Below, in pieces: positions 7,274-15,052 of a DNA stretch of 33,814 bases; position 1 is the stretch's first letter, and the number at the start of each line of letters is the position of its first letter. The stretch covers positions 1 through 33,814 of the forward strand of contig JAEDIZ010000011.1 in NCBI GenBank assembly GCA_016296635.1, in the 5' to 3' direction. The notes below the pieces were generated by a model. That model searched no databases and was not told the DNA's origin. It saw only the letters and a list, made by a program, of their open reading frames with translations. The translations under genes were made by a program, and so were the position numbers. This DNA comes from Oscillospiraceae bacterium (lineage in GTDB: Bacteria; Bacillota; Clostridia; Oscillospirales; Oscillospiraceae).

Positions 7274-7885
7274 ATGGAACCTAAGAAAGAATCCTGGAAA
7301 CCGTTTCCGAAACTCAGAGAAGAAGCGGATAAGCTCCGTTCAATGACGGCAAAGCAGGCCGTGCAGTATTTGCTGGAATATTACGGCGTAATCTTTGTAT
7401 GTACCGTACTGGCACTCTGTGCAATTATATCCATAGCATCAACGATTCATAAAAACCGTCAAAAAGACCCGGTGCTTGTCTGCGGCGTACTGGACTACTA
7501 TGACGCAGTTTCCGGCAATCAGATTCAAGAAGCTCTGACGGATGTATTTCCCGATGCGCAGGGCAATCAGGAGCCGGTCGTCATAACTTTTTCGTCACCG
7601 GATGATGAAACGACAATGATGGGTGCCTCGTAGCTTGTTACGCTGACGGCCGCCGGGCAGCTGGATCTGCTGATCTGCGATGAGGCTACGATGAATTATC
7701 TGCTGGGAGAGGGACTGTTTTATCAGCCGGAGGGGCAGAGCATTCCGGGCTATGATCTGAGCGGCACAAAAATCGGGGAAGAAATCCGGAATGTGATCGG
7801 AACTCCGGTTTACTGTCTGATTTTTGCAGACGGCAGTCATCTGGAGCAGGCCGTGACATTCGCTGCATATCTGTCTCAGAACTGA
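7274..7885 (+). pseudogene. Single-TM membrane protein gene interrupted by an in-frame amber codon
   Basis: One reading frame of 203 codons, split by a TAG at 7631-7633. ATG 7274 follows AAAGGAGG. Residues 1-40 are hydrophilic, 41-62 form a membrane segment (VIFVCTVLALCAIISIAS), and the rest would be outside the cell. The sequence continues smoothly past the stop (GAS, stop, LVTLTAAGQLDLLICDEAT) to TGA 7883-7885, so one C-to-T change from CAG (Gln) explains it. The layout, a basic N-terminus with an LEYYGV-type segment before the TM and an LICDEATMNYL motif later, resembles small uncharacterised Firmicutes membrane proteins. I do not know its function. Several neighbours are also broken, so decay is more likely than read-through. 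Confidence 0.75.
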
Positions 7886-7934
7886 CTGTCCGCTTCATTG
7901 CTCTGTCAGGGGGTGCGCAGAAAAACGGGGCATT

Positions 7935-8160
7935 TTATTGTCTGTCTTTCGGCCATGGAAGCTCACCGAGCTCCTCGCGTCTGCAGATGCGGAAATTCTG
8001 GCTGTGCAGAGGCTGCGCAAGCGCAAAAGAATCCTCCGGCAGCGTTTCTGATTCAATGTAGGCAGAACCTGCGCCCTCTGCGCGGTGGCAGTCGGATGCG
8101 CCGAGAACCTTCAGATGGTGCTCACTGACAAAGGCCTGCGCTTTTTGCCGTGCTTGCGGA
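7935..8160 (-). pseudogene. 3' fragment of a PHP-domain phosphoesterase gene
   Basis: Minus-strand translation gives a convincing PHP-domain C-terminus: AFVSEHHLKVLGASDCHRAE, then GSAYIESETLPEDSFALAQPL and a stop at 7935. LGASDCHR corresponds to the last metal-binding motif of PHP proteins (G-S-D-x-H). Upstream on the minus strand the family similarity stops near 8145-8160, where the plus strand starts to encode the unrelated GDPD part of the next gene. The rest of this gene is missing. I infer a deletion or inversion junction here. The exact right edge is uncertain by 20 bp or so. Confidence 0.6.
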
Positions 8161-9321
8161 GTTTCCCGAAACCGCGGCACTGACCTGCAGAGACTGCGCG
8201 GAAGCGCTGCGGGTACATGCCCTTTTCCCCGAAATGGAGCTGCACTATGACGGGCTCGTGGATGAAACGGTTCTTCAGACGCTGACCGCGCAGATTGAGC
8301 CGGGTCTTCTGACAGTCTGGCTGCCGCATCCCGCAAAAAAGAAAGACTGGATCAAGGTGGCCTACGCCGATGCAGCGCTGGCTGCGCTGGTGCGGCGGTA
8401 TGCAAAGCTCGGCATTTGGATCCTATCGGAACCGGAAGAGCTGGCAGATGCAGCTGCATGGGGTGCAGACATTGTGGAAACCAACGGTCAGCTGAAGCCG
8501 GAAAAGGACAAGGGGCTGCTTTGCGATCTGCACAACCATTCGGAGTTTTCACATGATTCCGTCTGCAAAATAAGGGACATGGCGCAGGCGCATTTCGAAC
8601 GGGGCGTCCCGGTCATGGCAATGACGGATCATTGTGACGTCTACTCCTGGCAGGATTATGATATTTTCACACCGCTTCTGCGGGCAGCTGACGAGGTAAG
8701 CCAGTTGGACGGCATTCAGGGTATGCAGTTGATTTCCGGCTTGGAGATCAGCGAGGGCTTCTGGTTTGAGCCGCAGGGCAGCAAGGCGGAAAAGCTGGCA
8801 GACTGGGATGTCATCCTCGGGTCGGTTCATTGTGTGTACTTCCGGGATCTGACCATGGCCTATTCCAAAATTGACTTTTCCCGACTTCCGGCTGAAACGG
8901 CTTCCGCCTATCTGGATGCCTATTTTGATGATGTACTGATGCTTTTGGACTGGGGCGATTTTGATGTACTGGCGCATCTGACCTGCCCGCTGCGTTATAT
9001 TCTCGGAAAATACAAGCTGGATGTGGATATGTCCGTATTTGAAAGCAAAATCGAAGCGATCCTTCGACGCGTAATCAAAAGAGGGCTCGTTTTGGAGGTC
9101 AATACCTCCGGTTATGATGACTTCGGTTTCTTTATGCCGGATCGACAGCTGCTGAAAAATACCGGGATATGGGCGGGTACCTTGTGAGCCTCGGCTCCGA
9201 TGCCCACAAGCCGGAGCAGGCCGCACGCGGGTTTGAATCAGCCGTGTCCATGCTTCGAGAACTGGGTTTTGCTTATATCTGCCGGTTTGAAAAACGAAAT
9301 CTGATACAATGTTCCTTGTAA
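8129..9321 (+). pseudogene. GDPD-PHP fusion gene, 5'-truncated and frameshifted
   Basis: The first roughly 110 codons match the C-terminal half of a glycerophosphodiester phosphodiesterase, ending GIWILSEPEELADAAAWGAD; the N-terminal half with the catalytic HRG is absent and no start with a ribosome site is seen. A full PHP domain follows: LCDLHNHSEFSHDS, MTDHCD, ISGLEISEG, SVHCVY, LAHLTCPLRY and LEVNTSGYDD. A single missing base in the A-run at 9155-9159 shifts the frame and stops translation at 9187. In the next frame the end is restored as YLVSLGSDAHKPEQAARGFE up to TAA 9319. PHP enzymes of this HisJ-like type are metal-dependent phosphoesterases. The domain pair suggests a two-step phosphodiester/phosphomonoester hydrolase, in keeping with the GDPD genes nearby. 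Confidence 0.72.
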
Positions 9322-9336
9322 GGAAGGAGAATTGCC

Positions 9337-10367
9337 ATGCTTGCAAATTATTTTTTGGGTGCGGATGTAAATCCGAAATTTGAGCTTAGACAGCAGGAAC
9401 TGCAAAAACCGGGTCCCGGCGAGGTGCTGGTTCGCGTGCGCGTCTGCGGCGTCTGCGGAACGGATGTTCATATCTATCACGGCGAAGAAGGCTCCGCGCC
9501 GGTCAATCCGCCGGTGGTTCTCGGTCATGAGTTTCCGGCGAGATTGCGGAAGTCGATGAGGGTGTAACGGCGCTCAAAAAGGGGGACCATGTTACCGTCG
9601 ATCCGAACCGCTACTGCGGCGGCTGCCGTCCCTGCCGGATGGGCAAAAAGCAGAACTGCGAGCATCTGTTTGCTCTCGGCGTCAACACAAACGGCGGCTT
9701 CGAGGAATATGCACTCTGCCCTGCCGATCAATGATTCTGGGTCGACCCGGCGCTGGATTTTAACGCCGCTGCCATGGCAGAGCCGCTGGCCTGCGCCATG
9801 CACGGAATCGATCGGGCAGGCATCCGTCCCGGCGATCATATTCTGGTTGTCGGCGGCGGTGCCATCGGTCTTTTGATGGTGCAGCTGGCTCGTCTGTCCG
9901 GTGCCGCCTGCGTCATGCTCAGCGAGCCCGTAAAAATGCGGCAGGAGATCGGCCTTCAGGTAGGCGCCGACGCTGTCATCGATCCGATCCATGAGGATCT
10001 TTCCATGCGGATTCGTCAGATCTGCGGCGTCAACGGCGCAGATGTGGTCATTGAATGTGTCGGCAGAGTGGCTGCCGTTGAGCAGGCAATCGCCTCCGCG
10101 GCACCGGGCGCAACCGTGCTTCTGTTCAGCGTTCCCGCACCCGGCAGCAAGGCAGCGCTGCCGCTGATGGATGTGTTCAAAAAGGAGCTGACCATCGTCG
10201 GTTCCATCATCAACCCGGACACGCACCAGCGGGCCGTGAATCTCATCAATTCCGGCAGACTGCAGCTTCTGCCCCTTATCACGCACCATTATGATCTGGA
10301 GCATCTCGATGATGCGATTTTCATGCAGATGAGCAGCGAGTCCATCAAGGTCATGGTCAATCCGTAA
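9337..10367 (+). pseudogene. Zinc-dependent alcohol dehydrogenase (MDR family), frameshift plus stop
   Basis: A medium-chain dehydrogenase/reductase gene of about 344 codons with two lesions. ATG 9337 follows AAGGAAGGAG. The N-terminus is normal (CGVCGTDVHIYHGE, then VVLGHEF) until one base is missing in the T-run at 9532-9534. The correct sequence resumes in the next frame with EVDEGVTALKKGDHVTVDPNRYCGGC, a structural zinc site CGGCRPCRMGKKQNCEH, and then an in-frame TGA at 9732-9734. Beyond it come AMAEPLACAMHGI, the NAD-binding VVGGGAIGLLMVQLA, and a normal C-terminus. It resembles sorbitol/threonine-type dehydrogenases. It lies directly behind the broken GDPD-PHP gene and was probably in the same operon. 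Confidence 0.82.
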
Positions 10368-10409
10368 CAGTCTGTCCTGCGTTTACGGATCAATCAAATC
10401 ACACAAAAC

Positions 10410-10443
10410 AGAGGGTTCCGTTTCTTTTGAAACGGAACCCTCT
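10410..10443. terminator. Bidirectional intrinsic terminator
   Basis: A perfect 15-bp stem, AGAGGGTTCCGTTTC with its complement, and a TTTT loop. It lies between the convergent alcohol dehydrogenase and GDPD genes. T-rich sequence follows on the plus side; A-rich sequence precedes it. Confidence 0.88.
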
Positions 10444-10479
10444 TCATATTTTGAAATACTTTTTTCTCGCAAAAGGTAC

Positions 10480-11265
10480 TCAGAAAGCCATGGCTTCACA
10501 CATGGATGCTCTCATCGCATCGTCCACCAGCTTCTTTTCGATCTCAAAGAATTTTGAGGTATGCGGATACTCCATCATGTCGGGATTCCACCGGAATGCC
10601 TGCGGCGCCGTTTCGGCATTGAGGCTGATGGCTGCCAGCATGACATTGTTTTCCCGGATGTTTTCGATATTCTCCGCGGAAAAATCCGCCGTGTATGCAT
10701 AGCACTTTGCGCAGTAATCCCGGACATCCTGCAAAAGCTCCCGGGTGAAATTGCACGGTCTATCGATAAAGCGGGCATCGGGGTCGATTTTCAGAATCCG
10801 GTTGACGGTCGGCTCGCCGGAGCCGTTCGGTGCATAGACAACTCTGCCCTTCATGCCGCAGCGTGCCGCAAGCTTTGCAATCATCTCCGCGTCCTGCAGC
10901 CCCTCTTTCAGATCGATGTTCACCAGCAGGCCGCTGCAATAGGCAAACTTCAGTACGCTTTCCAGCGCCGGGACATACTTCACACCCATGGGGTCATCCT
11001 TTGCAAGGATGACTTTGCGGATGGTTTGCCAGTCGGTGGATGCGATCTCATAGCTGACCGGGCAGCCCGTTTCGTCCGTTCCGACAACCACCGGATCGTG
11101 ATTGGCAATCAGGACCCCGTCTGCCGTTTTTCTCGCATCCGTTTCGATCATGTCCGCGCCGTATTTCGCCGCAAGGTAAAACGCCGACATGGTGTTGGAA
11201 TGCATATTCACTTCGCAATAGCCCTGATGCGCCGTGGTGATCCACGCCTTTTTGAAATTCTGCAT
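10480..11265 (-). CDS. Glycerophosphodiester phosphodiesterase family protein, divergent active site
   Basis: A 261-aa cytosolic TIM-barrel protein of the GDPD family (PF03009), with no signal peptide. The usual motifs appear in order: HQGYCEVNMHSNTMSAF (HRG...ENT in relatives), GADMIETDARKTADGVLIANHD, and LLVNIDLKEG. The catalytic histidines, the acidic pair E-x-D and the later glutamate are kept, but the arginine of HRG is glutamine and the glutamate of ENT is serine. It is therefore either a GDPD with changed specificity or a poor catalyst. It starts 1 nt after the stop of the upstream GDPD gene, so the two are surely co-transcribed and probably work together. It is the last gene of the operon; a bidirectional terminator follows. 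Confidence 0.83.
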   Translation of the reverse strand: MQNFKKAWITTAHQGYCEVNMHSNTMSAFYLAAKYGADMIETDARKTADGVLIANHDPVVVGTDETGCPVSYEIASTDWQTIRKVILAKDDPMGVKYVPALESVLKFAYCSGLLVNIDLKEGLQDAEMIAKLAARCGMKGRVVYAPNGSGEPTVNRILKIDPDARFIDRPCNFTRELLQDVRDYCAKCYAYTADFSAENIENIRENNVMLAAISLNAETAPQAFRWNPDMMEYPHTSKFFEIEKKLVDDAMRASMCEAMAF

Positions 11266-11266
11266 A

Positions 11267-12088
11267 TTATTCTCTCCCCCTATCCTGCCGGTACCTTTTT
11301 TGCCGCAGATTATTCAGAATCGTGCCGGGATTGTTGCAGGTGATCAGCGTAGCGCCGTTTTCAATCGCCAGATCCACGCCCGCTTCGTCCTTGACCGCCG
11401 CCCCTGTCCAAGGCTGCACGCCGCGTGCCGCCATTTGGGCAAACTCGTCCTTTCCCGCCATCAACGGTGTAAAGGTTGCGCGGAACATGCAGCAGCAGTA
11501 GGCATAGGAATAGGGATCCACCGTCAGCCCGCCGCCAAGATAGGAGATGGGATAATAGACATGCTGCCGGTAGCGGCTGCCGTATTTGCTGCGGATGTAT
11601 TCCTGCAGCACGCCGCTGAAGGTATTGATGACCACGCGGTCCGTAAAGCCGTATTCGTCGATCAGGCGCAGCGTGCGGTCTGCCGTGTCATAGGCAATTT
11701 CCTCATGGCCGGGCGTAGGATATTCCTTCAGCTCGATATCCAATGTCAGCGTCGGGTGATCCTTCACCAGTTCCATAAACTCGATCAGCGTGGGGATCCG
11801 CTCGCCTCTGAACTGTTCGCCTTTTTTGACGCCAGCGTCCAGTTTTTTCAGCTCTGCCAGCGTATAATCGATCACCGCGCCCGTGCCGTCGGTGGTGCGA
11901 TCCACCAGCGCGTCATGAATCAGAACCAGCGCTCCGTCCTTTGTGACGCGCACATCCGTTTCGATTTGATCCACGCCCTCCTCCAAAGCCTTGCGGAAAG
12001 AAAGCATGGTGTTTTCCGGATAGTTGGCGCTGTCACCCCGATGGCCGGCTACATAGATGTCTTTCGTGCTCTGTGTCCAGTAGTTCAT
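11267..12088 (-). CDS. Glycerophosphodiester phosphodiesterase
   Basis: A 273-aa GDPD with the full canonical set: AGHRGDSANYPENTMLSF, EEGVDQIETDVRVTKDGALVLIHDALVDRTTDGTG and LDIELKEYP. Such enzymes hydrolyse glycerophosphodiesters, from deacylated phospholipids or teichoic acid, to glycerol phosphate and an alcohol. There is no signal peptide, so substrates must be imported or internal. GGAGGTG precedes ATG 12088. The ancestral stop of the upstream HAD gene (TAA, 12092-12094) lies 3 nt before this start, so translation was probably coupled. The next gene is a second, divergent GDPD 1 nt downstream. Confidence 0.9.
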   Translation of the reverse strand: MNYWTQSTKDIYVAGHRGDSANYPENTMLSFRKALEEGVDQIETDVRVTKDGALVLIHDALVDRTTDGTGAVIDYTLAELKKLDAGVKKGEQFRGERIPTLIEFMELVKDHPTLTLDIELKEYPTPGHEEIAYDTADRTLRLIDEYGFTDRVVINTFSGVLQEYIRSKYGSRYRQHVYYPISYLGGGLTVDPYSYAYCCCMFRATFTPLMAGKDEFAQMAARGVQPWTGAAVKDEAGVDLAIENGATLITCNNPGTILNNLRQKRYRQDRGRE

Positions 12089-12091
12089 GCG

Positions 12092-12819
12092 TTACACCTC
12101 CAGAAAAGGTTTCATGACTTTGGGGAAGTCCCGGTAATCATCGATCTTCACAAAGAGAACGCCGCTTTTTATACCGGTTCATCGTTGCCGCCGGGGCCGT
12201 AATCATCACCCACATAGGCGGTTTCCTCCTGCGCGATTCCCCGCGCCTCGCAGTATTTTTTCAGCGCATATGCCTTATCAAAGGGTGCCGGTGCCATGTC
12301 AAAGGAAGACGAGCCGCCGATAAAGACGGTATAATCCGAAAACAGCTTCTTCACATCTTCATAGATGGCGCGGCGTTTGCTGCGGTCGGGATCAAAGGCC
12401 AGCTTGTCCTGCTGCGCGGCTTTCGTACCCAAAAGCGGGATCGTCACGCAGCCGGAGGCGTGATACTCCACATTGTCACCTGCAAATTCCGTGTAGCCGT
12501 ACTTTTCCCGCAGAGCCGTGACCCGCGTTTCAATACTTTCCCGGTCGCAGGGGCAGGTGTGGTTTTCCCGGATCACGAGATCCCGGAGGGTCGGGTCATA
12601 TTCTGCAAACTGCATACCGTAGTTTCCGAGAATGTCGATGGGATATTCGCCCATCTGCGTGAAGATCCGGCGGCACATGCCCGCGCCCGCCATCAGCAGA
12701 CGGCATCGCTTTCCAAGCGCGTCCAAAACCGCCCGATGCTCCGGGCAGAGGGGCGTCTTGTGCTGGGTCAGTGTGCAGTCCAGGTCAAAGGCAATCAGCC
12801 TGATTTTTGAAATATCCAT
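12092..12819 (-). pseudogene. HAD-IIB family phosphatase gene with a C-terminal frameshift
   Basis: A HAD hydrolase with LIAFDLDCTLTQHK as motif I (nucleophile Asp), a central type-IIB cap (GNYGMQFAEYD to SDYTVFIGG), and motif IV as YVGDDYGPGGNDEPV. ATG 12819 follows GAGAGG and lies 1 nt after the dehydrogenase stop. In the current sequence translation ends at 12169, right after motif IV. One base appears missing near 12173, since adding it restores YKSGVLFVKIDDYRDFP and a natural stop at 12092, 3 nt before the GDPD start. About 25 residues are replaced or lost. All catalytic motifs are kept, so activity is possible. Subgroup members dephosphorylate sugar or polyol phosphates; the substrate here is unknown. 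Confidence 0.75.
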
Positions 12820-12820
12820 C

Positions 12821-14074
12821 TCAGACCTCTCTGAAAAATTCATAGTACAGATTCAGAACGGTATAACGATCCTTCAGATCCTTGGCGTAAAGGATGCCGT
12901 CCGCCACCTTCTTTTCCCCGTACATGGCCCAGCACTGCGCCATATCCAGTCCGACGGCGCCGAGCATCTGCTCAAACTGCGCAGGCGTGGGAACCTCCGA
13001 CAAAATCGCCCTGATCTCGTCAAACTTTTCCTCTGCCGGAATCTCGCGGCTGTAACCGCCCACGCGATCCTGTAGCTCTATAATGCCCTGCGCGGAGCTG
13101 CCGTAGATCCTGCGGATCTCGCGCTCATAGGCGTCGCGGTCAAAGGGCCGCTTTTCGGGACGGGATGAAAGAATTCTCTGCCGCAAGGTCGCCGTGATGA
13201 CCGAGGAATAGGCCACATCGATGCCGTGGGAGAAATACGGTTTCTTTTCAAGAATACCGGTAATTTCAAAATAATGGGACAGATGATGTTCGCTGCCGGA
13301 GGCCGGGCGGGAATTACCCACATAGCTCATGGCGATGCCCACTGTCACCAGCGCTTCCATCAGCGCGCTGACGGCCTTTCCGTCCCGCACCGCCACGCCC
13401 TGCGCCAGTGCCTGCACCTGCTGCGCCGTTTCATAGACGATGTCATACACGCGCTGGCAGAAATATTCGCCCGTCAGCAGCACGCTGAGCTTCCAGTCAT
13501 TCAGGCAGGAGAACTTGCCGATGATGTCGCCGTAGCCTGCCTGCAGCATTTCCATAGGCGCATTCTGCAGAACGGACTGCTCTGCGATGATCGCCTTCGG
13601 CGGCCGGGCATTCAGCGTCACCTTCATGCCCTGCAGAATCAGCGCGCAGCCTACGGAGGCGTAGCCGTCCATGGAGGGCGCGGTTGCTACGATATAATAA
13701 GGCAGACCAAGGCCGAAGCTGACATATTTGCACAGATCGTTGATGACGCCGGAGCCGACGCCGATATAGAGATCTGTTTTCTCCGATGCCGCGCTGCGCA
13801 CGGTTTCAATGGCTTTTTCGTCGGGAATCACAACGCCATCTGCGTGCAGAACAAGGCTGGTCTGCACCTTGCTGCCGAGAATTGCCGCCGTCTGCTCGCC
13901 GCAGACGCGCCAGGTATTGTCATCGGAAACCAGCACAATATGATGATAGTTCCTGCAAAGCTCCGGCAGCGCCTGCAGGGTGCCTTCGCCGATGCGCACT
14001 TCCTCGATGGGACAGCTGTGGCTCTTGCCGCAGCTGCAGTTTTCAATGCCGCGAAGTAATTTTTCTGTCTGCAT
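12821..14074 (-). CDS. egsA: sn-Glycerol-1-phosphate dehydrogenase (AraM/EgsA family)
   Basis: A 417-aa NAD(P)-dependent dehydrogenase of the iron/zinc ADH-DHQ synthase fold, interconverting dihydroxyacetone phosphate and sn-glycerol-1-phosphate. ATG 14074 is chosen (MQTEKLLRGIENCSCGKSH); its ribosome site AAAGAAG is modest. The dinucleotide loop is IGVGSGVINDLCKYVSF, followed by VATAPSMDGYAS. Likely metal ligands lie in AGYGDIIGK, in the SGSEHHLSHYFE segment and in PYFSHGIDVAYS; these are hallmarks of this family. The longer C-terminus (about 100 aa more than archaeal enzymes) is usual for Firmicutes AraM. As first gene of the operon with HAD and GDPD genes, a catabolic use of glycerol-1-phosphate is more likely here than lipid synthesis. 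Confidence 0.85.
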   Translation of the reverse strand: MQTEKLLRGIENCSCGKSHSCPIEEVRIGEGTLQALPELCRNYHHIVLVSDDNTWRVCGEQTAAILGSKVQTSLVLHADGVVIPDEKAIETVRSAASEKTDLYIGVGSGVINDLCKYVSFGLGLPYYIVATAPSMDGYASVGCALILQGMKVTLNARPPKAIIAEQSVLQNAPMEMLQAGYGDIIGKFSCLNDWKLSVLLTGEYFCQRVYDIVYETAQQVQALAQGVAVRDGKAVSALMEALVTVGIAMSYVGNSRPASGSEHHLSHYFEITGILEKKPYFSHGIDVAYSSVITATLRQRILSSRPEKRPFDRDAYEREIRRIYGSSAQGIIELQDRVGGYSREIPAEEKFDEIRAILSEVPTPAQFEQMLGAVGLDMAQCWAMYGEKKVADGILYAKDLKDRYTVLNLYYEFFREV

Positions 14075-14108
14075 TGTTTCATCTTCTTTCAAACAGTTGC
14101 AAATTTTT

Positions 14109-14133
14109 TCATGATATCGTATGCTAATCATGA
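14109..14133. promoter_or_regulatory. Inverted repeat in the divergent dehydrogenase/DeoR intergenic region
   Basis: TCATGAT (14109-14115) and ATCATGA (14127-14133), perfect arms 11 nt apart. Several TTTCA-containing direct repeats lie around it (CAAANTTTTTCAT near 14099 and 14214). This is a candidate operator for the divergent DeoR regulator. No -35/-10 pair here is convincing on either strand. Confidence 0.4.
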
Positions 14134-14242
14134 CATGAACAGCCGCATTTCGCAAGAAGTGATTTCAATTTTGACAGTTTCTCAAAAAATGTATCGTCTG
14201 CACGCAGACTTTTTCAAACTTTTTCATTTCAGGAGATTTCTT

Positions 14243-14959
14243 ATGCTGCCATTTGAACGCCATGAACAGATTCTGTCTTATCTGAAAACCGGGGGCTGCG
14301 TACCCGTCAAGGCGCTGGCCGCAGCGATTTTCGCCAGCGAAGCTACTACCCGCCGGGATGTCGCAGAATTGGAAAGCCGCGGACTGGTGCGGCGCGTTTA
14401 CGGCGGCGTCATGCTCTGCGATTATCACAATGAGGTCGTGCCCGTGGACATCCGCGACAGTGCCAACAGTCCGGAAAAGGAACTGACCGCCCAAACGGCG
14501 GCGGCACTGATCGGCGACAATGAAACCGTGATTTTCGACTCTTCCTCCACGGTGCGCAGGATCTGCAGGCATATCCGAAACAGAAAAAATCTCACCGTCA
14601 TCACCAACAATCTGCGCGTCTGCAATGAGCTGAAGGATACGGATGTCACGGTGTACTGCACCGGCGGTCTGCTGAAAAACCGCCGCGAGTGCTTTCTCGG
14701 CGGTCACACAACGGATTTCCTGCGCTCCGTCCACGCGGACAGTGTCTTTTTCTCCTGCCAGGCAATTTCCGACGCGGGAATCATTTCAGACGCCTCTGAG
14801 GAAGAAATCGCCCTGCGCAGCCTGATGCTGAGCCGGGCGGAAAAGCAGTATTTTCTCTGTGATCCGTCAAAGCTCGATCAGCAGCGAACCTTCTGCCTCT
14901 GCAGCGCAGAGGAACTGACCGCCGTCATCTGCGGCACATCCTTTCTGAAGTTCAAATAA
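14243..14959 (+). CDS. DeoR/GlpR family transcriptional regulator
   Basis: A 238-aa regulator. ATG 14243 follows AGGAG at 8 nt, and MLPFERHEQILSYLK is the typical DeoR start. Residues 1-60 form the winged helix-turn-helix (VKALAAAIFASEATTRRDVAELESRGLVRRVYGGV). The rest is the sugar-phosphate-sensing DeoR C-terminal domain: IFDSSSTVRRICRHI, LTVITNNLRVCNEL, VTVYCTGGLL, and a late FLCDPSKLDQ. Family members bind phosphorylated sugars or polyols and usually repress. It is transcribed divergently from the glycerol-1-phosphate dehydrogenase operon, so that operon is the likely target and a glycerol phosphate or related ester the likely inducer. This is inferred from position. Confidence 0.85.
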   Translation: MLPFERHEQILSYLKTGGCVPVKALAAAIFASEATTRRDVAELESRGLVRRVYGGVMLCDYHNEVVPVDIRDSANSPEKELTAQTAAALIGDNETVIFDSSSTVRRICRHIRNRKNLTVITNNLRVCNELKDTDVTVYCTGGLLKNRRECFLGGHTTDFLRSVHADSVFFSCQAISDAGIISDASEEEIALRSLMLSRAEKQYFLCDPSKLDQQRTFCLCSAEELTAVICGTSFLKFK

Positions 14960-15001
14960 GCGTATGCAGACAATGACAGAATAAATCAAGCGCCGACAGA
15001 C

Positions 15002-15045
15002 GGAAAAATTATTCCGCATACGGGAACAAAGCCCGGATGCGGAAT
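15002..15045. terminator. Bidirectional terminator between deoR-type gene and the surface-protein operon
   Basis: ATTCCGCATACGGG (15011-15024) pairs with CCCGGATGCGGAAT (15032-15045) with one mismatch. On the minus strand AATTTTTCC follows; this closes the three-gene surface operon. Confidence 0.75.
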
Positions 15046-15052
15046 TTCTGTT

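Noticed and set aside
7631..7633. Amber codon as a recoded (pyrrolysine or suppressed) position
   Set aside because: No recoding element or suppressor tRNA is seen, other genes in the window do not contain in-frame TAG, and the neighbours are broken as well; a point mutation is simpler.
9732..9734. TGA in the alcohol dehydrogenase as selenocysteine
   Set aside because: It is not at a zinc-ligand or redox position, there is no evident SECIS-like stem behind it, and the same gene has a frameshift.
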